From an uncultured Collinsella sp. (GTDB taxonomy: Bacteria; Actinomycetota; Coriobacteriia; Coriobacteriales; Coriobacteriaceae), in the NCBI GenBank assembly GCA_902494535.1, contig CABUTO010000008.1, positions 1-63,058 on the forward strand: a stretch of 63,058 nt of DNA, in the 5' to 3' direction. A model generated the notes under the pieces. The model searched no databases. It worked only from the letters and a program-made list of their open reading frames with translations, and was not told the origin of the DNA. Both the position numbers and the translations under genes were made by a program. The stretch's first letter is position 1. Each line of letters starts with the position of its first letter. Shown in pieces: positions 57,535 to 63,058 of this stretch.

Positions 57535-58290
57535 TTAGATGTCGAAGACGTAGCGCGAGCCCACGATCTTTTGGCGGCCGAGCAGTAGAGGGCGCCCGCC
57601 GGCGTCGGTAAAGTAGGCCTCCATATAGAAGAGCGGCTCGCCGACCGGCACCTCCAGCAGCGGGGCCGTCTGAGTATCGGCAAGCGCAATCTCCACGGTG
57701 CAGGGGTCGGACTTGAGCGGCGCGCGACCCGAATGCTCGGCAACGAGCGCAAAGATTGAGTTATCGGTGAGGTCCTCGTCGGCCAGCGTCTGCAGGTAGG
57801 GATGGTCGGCGAGCACAAAGGCGTTGTTCTCGAGCATGACGGGGATGCCGTCGGCCGTGCGCACGCGCTCGACCACGATAAGCTCGCAGCCGGGCTCCAC
57901 GCCAAAGAACGCCGCATCCTCGTGCGTCGCCGCGACCACCGTGCGCGACACCAGACGCGCACCCGGCACCATGTCGTTGGCAGCACAACCCTCAGTAAAG
58001 CTCTGGACGTCACCCTTCTGGCGAATCTTGCGTTTGAGCTTGGGGGCGCACACAAAGGTGCCCCTCCCCTGCTGGCGGTTGAGATACCCCGCACGCGACA
58101 GCTCCTCGATGGCACGGCGCACGGTGATGCGCCCCACGCCGTAGGACTTCGCGAGCTCCATCTCGGCAGGGATGCGCGAGCCGGCAGGGTACACGCCGCG
58201 CGCGATCTCGCCCTTTAGGTCGTCCATGACCTGCTGGTACAGCGGCACGGCGGGCACGTCAGTGCGGTCGGTTTTATCGTCGAATGCCAT
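57535..58290 (-). CDS. GntR/UTRA family transcriptional regulator
   Basis: The 251-aa protein has an N-terminal winged helix (EIARGVYPAGSRIPAEMELA, then YGVGRITVRRAIEELSRAGY and GRGTFV). A C-terminal UTRA sensor domain ends PLLLGRQKIVGSRYVFDI. It should sense a sugar phosphate. Its stop is 9 bases from the second operator box, and the downstream deglycase gene is the natural target. It begins two bases after the recQ stop, so both may share a transcript. Confidence 0.9.
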   Translation of the reverse strand: MAFDDKTDRTDVPAVPLYQQVMDDLKGEIARGVYPAGSRIPAEMELAKSYGVGRITVRRAIEELSRAGYLNRQQGRGTFVCAPKLKRKIRQKGDVQSFTEGCAANDMVPGARLVSRTVVAATHEDAAFFGVEPGCELIVVERVRTADGIPVMLENNAFVLADHPYLQTLADEDLTDNSIFALVAEHSGRAPLKSDPCTVEIALADTQTAPLLEVPVGEPLFYMEAYFTDAGGRPLLLGRQKIVGSRYVFDI

Positions 58291-58292
58291 CG

Positions 58293-60275
58293 TTACGCTC
58301 CATCCCGCGCATGCTCGGACTCAAATTCTTCAATCGCCGCCATAAACTGCTCGCCAAAGGCGTCGGCTTTTTTCTCGCCAATGCCGTTGACCTGGATCAG
58401 CTCCTCGCGCGTCTGCGGACGCAGGCGGCACAGGCCGCGCAGGGCCTTGTCGGAAAAGACCATATACGGCGCCATCTCCAGCTCGGTCGAGATCTCCTTG
58501 CGGAGGGCACGCAGGCGCTCGAACAGCTCGGCATCGTCGCCAACGCGCGGGCGCTGATCCAGCTCGGCCTCCTCGCGCAGCAGATCGACGGCGCGGCGGG
58601 CGCGGGCCGAGGCCTTGCGCTTGGACGCGCGACGCTTAACGGTAAAGACGAACGCCTCGTCCTCGACCTCGCCGGCACGCGGACCCAGTCCCACGACCGG
58701 GTACTGCCCCTGCGAGGTGGCCAAATAACCGCGACCGCACAGCTGGCCGATGATGTCCTTGATGCGCCCGACCGATTCGCTCGACAGCTCACCGTAGCCG
58801 CGGTCCTCGTCCAGATGCATCTGGCGAATGCGCTCGGTGTTGCCGCCGTGGAGCACGTCGGCGATCAGCGACTTGCCAAAGCGCATGGGACGCGTGGCCA
58901 CATAGCGCACGGCGGCGCGGGCCATATCGGTGACGTCCTCGACCTCGAACTGTGTGAGGCAGTTGCTGCAGTTACCACAGCCCTCGACCTCGTCCGTAGC
59001 GGTGCCGCCCGCGCCAGCCGAAGCAGCATGCTCGGCCGCGGCCTCGTCGCCAAAGTAGCGCAGCATGTATTCGCGCAGACAGCCAGTGGTATTGCAGTAG
59101 CCCTCCATCTGGCTGAGCAGGCGATAACGGTTCTGAAGCGCCCACGCGCACTGCTCGTCGTCGAGCGCCTCGTCGGTCGCATCGCCGCGGTCGATCAAAA
59201 AGCGGCGCATACGAAAATCGTTACCGTTCCACAGCAAGTGACAGCTGGCCGGATCGCCATCGCGGCCGGCGCGGCCCGCCTCTTGGTAGTATGCCTCGAT
59301 GCTCTCGGGCACGTTGTTGTGGATCACGTAGCGCACGTTGGGCTTGTCGATGCCCATGCCAAAGGCGTTGGTGGCAACCATCACCTGGATATCGTCGTCG
59401 ATAAAGGCGCGCTGGCTTTGGCGGCGGGCGTCGTTGCCCATGCCGGCATGGTAACGGCCCACGCGAATGCCGCTGGGTCCCAGCGCCTCGGCAAGCTCGC
59501 CCGCCAGCGCATCGACCGTCTTGCGAGTCGAGCAATACACGATGCCGCTCTCGCTCGAATGCGCAATCACGTAGTCGCGCACCCAGGCAGTCTTGGCCTT
59601 GTCGCCCATCTCCTCGCAACCAAAGTAGAGGTTCTTGCGATCGAAGCCCGTCACCACCGTCGCGGGGTTTTGCAGGCCGAGCATTTGCTGAATGTCTGCA
59701 CGCACGCGCTCGGTCGCCGTAGCGGTAAAGGCCGCCACGATGGGGCGCTGCGGCAGGGAATCGATGAACTCGCGAATCTGCAGGTAGGCGGGGCGGAAAT
59801 CCTGGCCCCACTGGCTCACGCAGTGGGCCTCGTCAATAGCCACGAGCGGAACGCCGATGCCGCCTTCGGCCGCAGCTTCCTGCGCAAAGGCCAGAAAGCG
59901 CGGCTCGAGCAGACGCTCGGGTGCCACGTACATAAGCTGATAGCGGCCCTCGCGCGCCCGCTTGAGCACGGTATTTTGCTGAGCCGGCGTAAGGCTGGAG
60001 TTGAGATAGCTGGGGCGCGCACCCGCCGCGAGCAGCGCGCGGGTCTGGTCCTCCATAAGCGACAGCAACGGGCTCACCACAAAGGTGATGCCGGGCAGCA
60101 TAAGCGCGGGCACCTGGTAGCAAATGGACTTGCCGGCGCCCGTGGGCATAACACCCAGCGCATCACGACCGGCAAGGATCGCATCGACCATGCGGTCCTG
60201 TCCCGGGCGAAACGAGGTGTAGCCAAAATAGGCGCCGAGCGTGTCGAGCGCCATCTGCTGCATGCTATCGGTCAT
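58293..60275 (-). CDS. recQ: ATP-dependent DNA helicase RecQ
   Basis: RecQ unwinds recombination and fork intermediates in the 3'-5' direction. The 660-aa protein has motif 0 near SFRPGQDRMVDAIL, Walker A MPTGAGKSICYQVP, DEAH box AIDEAHCVSQWGQDFRP, and motif VI region QEAGRAGRDG. A cysteine cluster of the RQC zinc site follows (CNTTGC, CGNCSNC). A C-terminal HRDC domain holds LRPQTREELIQVNGIGEKKA. Full length for the family. The RBS TTAGGAAAC precedes the ATG. Confidence 0.96.
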   Translation of the reverse strand: MTDSMQQMALDTLGAYFGYTSFRPGQDRMVDAILAGRDALGVMPTGAGKSICYQVPALMLPGITFVVSPLLSLMEDQTRALLAAGARPSYLNSSLTPAQQNTVLKRAREGRYQLMYVAPERLLEPRFLAFAQEAAAEGGIGVPLVAIDEAHCVSQWGQDFRPAYLQIREFIDSLPQRPIVAAFTATATERVRADIQQMLGLQNPATVVTGFDRKNLYFGCEEMGDKAKTAWVRDYVIAHSSESGIVYCSTRKTVDALAGELAEALGPSGIRVGRYHAGMGNDARRQSQRAFIDDDIQVMVATNAFGMGIDKPNVRYVIHNNVPESIEAYYQEAGRAGRDGDPASCHLLWNGNDFRMRRFLIDRGDATDEALDDEQCAWALQNRYRLLSQMEGYCNTTGCLREYMLRYFGDEAAAEHAASAGAGGTATDEVEGCGNCSNCLTQFEVEDVTDMARAAVRYVATRPMRFGKSLIADVLHGGNTERIRQMHLDEDRGYGELSSESVGRIKDIIGQLCGRGYLATSQGQYPVVGLGPRAGEVEDEAFVFTVKRRASKRKASARARRAVDLLREEAELDQRPRVGDDAELFERLRALRKEISTELEMAPYMVFSDKALRGLCRLRPQTREELIQVNGIGEKKADAFGEQFMAAIEEFESEHARDGA

Positions 60276-60426
60276 GGTTTCCTAACGTCCAAGTCATCTG
60301 CCGCCGATTATACGCCGCCACGCGGACCGGCGTCGCCCGGCTGTCAGCCACAGGCAACGTGACCCGAAGGGAACGAGCGTAGATAATGTCCCGCTTTGTA
60401 CCCGCCGCCGAGCCAAAAACGGTGGG

Positions 60427-60483
60427 TAGTCATTGGGGACGCTCTTGAATGAGTAGTCATTTATGAACGTCCCCAATGACTAG
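60427..60483. repeat. GGGGACG hairpin repeat, second copy
   Basis: TAGTCATTGGGGACG pairs with CGTCCCCAATGACTA. The core GGGGACG/CGTCCCC is shared with the hairpin at 38602-38658, while the outer arms are different but still paired. Confidence 0.7.
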
Positions 60484-60538
60484 TCTGGACACTTTCCGGA
60501 TGAGCGTGGAAACGTCGCTGGTTGAGCATAAGTCAGCG

Positions 60539-60640
60539 AAAACGCCCCTAAGCGAGCAAGGTGACGTGAAAGAGGAGGGAAGCGTACTTCGGTACGCGAC
60601 CGACGATTGAACGTCAGATTGCCGCTTAGGGGCGTTTGCA
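60539..60640. repeat. Hairpin element, family D copy 2
   Basis: AAACGCCCCTAAGCG (60540-60554) pairs with the complement at 60625-60639. GACGT/ACGTC follows inside, then the core GTGAAAGAGGAGGGAAGCG, an inner hairpin GCGTAC/GTACGC and GAACGTC. The core matches the copy at 35268-35352. Downstream lies another hairpin (CCGCCGTT/AACGGCGG, 60653-60674). Confidence 0.75.
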
Positions 60641-60697
60641 GCGTCGCCCGGTCCGCCGTTCGTCAGAACGGCGGAACCAAAGGCGCAACGTCGGCCC

Positions 60698-60725
60698 GTT
60701 ACGCGGTTTGGTAAAACCGCGTAAC
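60698..60725. repeat. GTTACGCGG hairpin, second copy
   Basis: GTTACGCGGTTT and AAACCGCGTAAC form a stem with a 4-base loop. The same 28 bases occur at 38712-38739. It abuts the stop codon of the GntR gene. No T run follows, so it is not a normal terminator. Confidence 0.7.
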
Positions 60726-61445
60726 TTACATGACCATAACGTAGCGCGATCCCACGTAGTACTGCTTACCCATCAAAACCGGCTCGTCATCGGGACCGGT
60801 AAAGCCGGCACGCAGGTTGAGCAGCGGATCGTGCGGAGCAATGCCCAGCTCGGCCGCCTGCTCGGCGTTAGCTCGAACGGCCTCGACCGTACGGTAGCCA
60901 ACCGAGACAATCGGCGTCCCGCCAACACGCTCGACCTCGGCAAAAATCGACTTGTCCTCAAGATCGGCCGTCAACAGCTCACGGTAGGCGTCAAACGGCA
61001 CAAAGATGTTCTCCTCAAAGATGGGCTCGCCGTCGGCCGTACGCACGCGCTTGATATGCAGCAGCAGCGCATCCTTCTGCAGGCCAAAGAACTCCATCTC
61101 GTTTTGGCGCGCCGGCACAATCTGGCGATCGACCACATGTGCACCGGCCTTCATGCCATTGTCGGCACACAGCGCGGTAAACGTCTGCAGCGTCGAGGCG
61201 TGGAACTGACGGTTGATGTGCGGCGTGGAAACAAAGGTGCCACGGCCCTGCTGCTTAACCAGGTAGCCATCGGAGCACAGCTCCTCGACGGCGCGGCGCA
61301 CCGTAATGCGGCTCACCTCGTACTGCTCGGCTAGCTCGAGCTCGGACGGAATACGCTCCCTGGGTGCATAAACACCTTTCTCGATCGCATCCTTGATTTC
61401 GTCGTAAATCTGCTGGTAAAGCGGTGCATTTTTGGTCGCGGGCAT
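60726..61445 (-). CDS. GntR/UTRA family transcriptional regulator (second)
   Basis: The 239-aa protein has the winged helix (AIEKGVYAPRERIPSELELA, YEVSRITVRRAVEELCSDGY, GRGTFVS) and a UTRA domain ending EPVLMGKQYYVGSRYVMVM. It resembles the regulator at 57535-58290 throughout, so the two are likely paralogues. The target is unknown. The palindrome TATGATACATCATA (61503-61516) upstream may be its own operator. RBS AGGAGTG precedes the ATG. Confidence 0.9.
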   Translation of the reverse strand: MPATKNAPLYQQIYDEIKDAIEKGVYAPRERIPSELELAEQYEVSRITVRRAVEELCSDGYLVKQQGRGTFVSTPHINRQFHASTLQTFTALCADNGMKAGAHVVDRQIVPARQNEMEFFGLQKDALLLHIKRVRTADGEPIFEENIFVPFDAYRELLTADLEDKSIFAEVERVGGTPIVSVGYRTVEAVRANAEQAAELGIAPHDPLLNLRAGFTGPDDEPVLMGKQYYVGSRYVMVM

Positions 61446-61502
61446 ATCTGATCACTCCTATCAAAATATCGAAATTACTAATACATATATAACGTCTAGC
61501 TC

Positions 61503-61516
61503 TATGATACATCATA
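61503..61516. promoter_or_regulatory. Palindrome upstream of the second GntR gene
   Basis: TATGAT and ATCATA flank AC, giving a 14-base palindrome 58 bases before the start codon. Bases 61446-61537 are otherwise A/T-rich promoter-like DNA. Confidence 0.4.
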
Positions 61517-61537
61517 ACGATAAAACGATACGCCCTG

Positions 61538-61587
61538 CCTACCAAAAAGCGACAGGTCTATTTTGGTAGGTTTTATCTGGTCAAACG
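61538..61587 (-). repeat. Dispersed palindromic repeat, family A copy 4
   Basis: Read on the minus strand, GTTTGACCAGATAAAACCT and CCAAAATAGACCTGTCGC then TTTTTGGTAGG match family A. It lies between the YitT and GntR genes. Confidence 0.75.
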
Positions 61588-61665
61588 AGAGTCCCTCGAA
61601 AGCAACGGGACTTTCGGGGGGGCTAATTCGAATGGGCTGCACTTGACCGGCAAAATGCCAATACC

Positions 61666-62673
61666 CTACCTGCCGTCGTCCTGCTGCAGGCTGTCCTGCT
61701 CGCTGAGGCGCGCCTGCCTGCTGGCCATGCGCGCGGGCTTGTCGGGATCGGGTACGGCCGTGGGCATGGGCTCGTCGACATGACCGCCCCACCAGCCGCC
61801 CACAAAGTTGAGCGTGTGGAACACATTGATCACGGCGCCGGGATCAATGTCGCACACCAGCTTGATAATGTCCTGACTCTCGTAGGTCGAGACAACGGCG
61901 TGCAGCAGGTACATCTTTTCGCGGCTGTATCCGCCGATGACCTCGGCGCAGCTAATGCCGTGCTGAAAATGGTCAACATAGGCGGTCATGACCTCGTCTG
62001 CCTTGCGCGTCGTGATCTGCAGCGTCACGCGGTCGTAGCGACGATAGAAACTGTCGATGGTCTTGGTCGAAATAAACTGGAACACGATGGAGTACGCTGC
62101 GTTGTCCCAACCAAACATAAAGCCAAAGATCGCCAGGATAAAGCAGTTGAAACCAAAGATGACGCCCCAGATAGTCTTGCCCGTGTGGTTGGAGACCCAC
62201 AGCGCGATAAAGTCGGTGCCGCCGGTGGATGCGCCGGACTTGAGCGCGATGGCAGCGCCCAGACCCGAGACCACGCCGCCAAAAATGATGAGCATAATCT
62301 TGTCGCCCAAAAACGGGGCGAAGTGAAAGACGTTGAGGAACAGCGACGAGAGCACGACCTGCATCATCGAGAAGATGACGAAGCGCTTGCTAATGCCACT
62401 CCAGCATAGGAGCGCCACGGGGATGTTGAGCGCAAGCATGCCGAGCGAGATGTCGATGTGAACGCCGCCAAGCGAGGTAACGCGATCGAGTAGGACCGCG
62501 ACGCCGGTGAGACCGCTCGGAAGCAGGTCGGCGGGTTGAATGAACGCCTGGATCAGAAATGTCTGGAGAACGGCGGAAATGGTGACCGCCACGGCAGTAA
62601 TGGCACGGCGAACGATGGTGAGGCGGCCGAGCACGAGCACGCGGTCCGTGAGCTGATCGATGGCGTTCGCCAC
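61666..62673 (-). CDS. YitT family membrane protein
   Basis: The 335-aa protein has five to six membrane helices in the first 220 residues, including the YitT-type segments PADLLPSGLTGVAVLLD and SGASTGGTDFIALWVS. A C-terminal DUF2179 domain follows (VTLQITTRKADEVMTAYVDH, then GGYSREKMYLLHAVVSTYES). The substrate of this family is unknown. A GTG start is used, preceded by AAAGGAGCC. It is upstream of the second GntR gene on the same strand but separated by 220 bases. Confidence 0.9.
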   Translation of the reverse strand: MANAIDQLTDRVLVLGRLTIVRRAITAVAVTISAVLQTFLIQAFIQPADLLPSGLTGVAVLLDRVTSLGGVHIDISLGMLALNIPVALLCWSGISKRFVIFSMMQVVLSSLFLNVFHFAPFLGDKIMLIIFGGVVSGLGAAIALKSGASTGGTDFIALWVSNHTGKTIWGVIFGFNCFILAIFGFMFGWDNAAYSIVFQFISTKTIDSFYRRYDRVTLQITTRKADEVMTAYVDHFQHGISCAEVIGGYSREKMYLLHAVVSTYESQDIIKLVCDIDPGAVINVFHTLNFVGGWWGGHVDEPMPTAVPDPDKPARMASRQARLSEQDSLQQDDGR

Positions 62674-62718
62674 GGAGGCTCCTTTCGAAGGCAGATGTAG
62701 TTGTGGGGCATGTCCGCG

Positions 62719-62727
62719 ATTGTAGCA
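62719..62727 (-). promoter_or_regulatory. Extended -10 promoter of yitT-like gene
   Basis: The minus strand reads TGCTACAAT, an extended -10 element, 46 bases before the GTG start. No good -35 box is at the right distance. Confidence 0.5.
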
Positions 62728-63058
62728 TGGAGCGTGCGGGAGCGCTTCAATTCACCCTCTCTCGACGACCAAAACGGGACCAGCAACCCCCACAACCAAA
62801 GGGCAAAATTCCAAGTGAGTAGACTTTTTACGATCTGCCGAGCACACCCAAAAATAGCCACCTCTGTGGCCTGCACTGATAATTGTTCTCGGGGGAAGCG
62901 GGCACTGCGGGGCGCGGCAACGGCGCGCGATTTCCGCGTCGCAGCGCTACCCTGATGCTGAATGCCGGGACGATGACCCACTGACCTGCTGACGCCTCTT
63001 CGGCCGTCCTCAAATCCGACCTGTCTCGCCCCGGCATCCGCGTCCCGGAGTCCTGCCA
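62728..63058. other. Intergenic end of window without a recognisable gene
   Basis: No frame here has an RBS, family motif or sensible protein character. The one visible structure is a small hairpin, GCCAC/GTGGC at 62857-62870, followed on the minus strand by TATTTTT. It may be a terminator for a gene beyond the window. Confidence 0.5.

Noticed and set aside
58284..60362. 692-aa open frame opposite recQ
   Set aside because: Shadow of recQ in a high-GC genome, with no family features.
62553..62981. 142-aa minus-strand frame at the end of the window
   Set aside because: It overlaps the start of the YitT gene in another frame and has no RBS or recognisable motif.

Overview
The window is high-GC DNA from a bacterial chromosome, most likely a gut actinobacterium of the class Coriobacteriia, probably Collinsella. 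That assignment is inference. It rests on base and codon use, a secretin-less (monoderm) Tad pilus operon, a T-box in front of pheST, and intergenic DNA full of short palindromic repeats. There is no rRNA, CRISPR array, prophage or transposase gene. Four tRNA genes are present: Arg-ACG, Leu-CAG, Phe-GAA and Val-GAC.

Layout. 1-9.8 kb is mostly housekeeping on the minus strand: serS, proC, rlmH, an SPFH membrane protein, tatD-rsmA, metG and rsmI. 9.8-10.9 kb holds a GH5-like protein that seems to have lost key catalytic residues. 11.5-21.1 kb is a continuous, overlapping tad operon (cpaB-tadZ-tadA-tadB-tadC-flp, three TadE/pseudopilin-like genes, a large TadG-like gene and a DUF192 gene) for a Flp-type surface pilus. 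21.3-27.4 kb carries rsgA, a P-type Ca2+-ATPase and pyk. 27.6-32.6 kb carries a nuclease-like accessory gene behind a 128-bp inverted-repeat element, a phospholipase C-like protein, and an ECF metal-uptake operon whose promoter has a NikR-type palindrome. 32.7-36.8 kb is pheST with its T-box. 36.9-43.6 kb has an M32 carboxypeptidase, glmM, a DUF4012 membrane protein and an EamA exporter.

The accessory part, 44.3-53.5 kb, contains a DUF5710 protein, a zinc-ribbon protein, an HNH endonuclease with an SRA-like front half, an AlbA_2/ATPase regulator-like gene with an unusual ATCTCTC repeat array upstream, a large M16C peptidase and a hicAB toxin-antitoxin pair. 53.5-62.7 kb returns to metabolism: 5-FTHF cyclo-ligase, MetA (Glu111, acetyl type), an L-2-hydroxyacid dehydrogenase, a FrlB-like sugar-phosphate deglycase with paired operator boxes next to its GntR regulator, recQ, a second GntR regulator and a YitT permease.

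The most unusual content is between the genes. At least four families of dispersed hairpin repeats recur. One (35.27 and 60.54 kb) keeps an almost identical core while its outer stem differs and changes in a base-pair-compensating way, as expected of a structured RNA. Two further elements look like small non-autonomous mobile elements, with 25-29 bp terminal inverted repeats.
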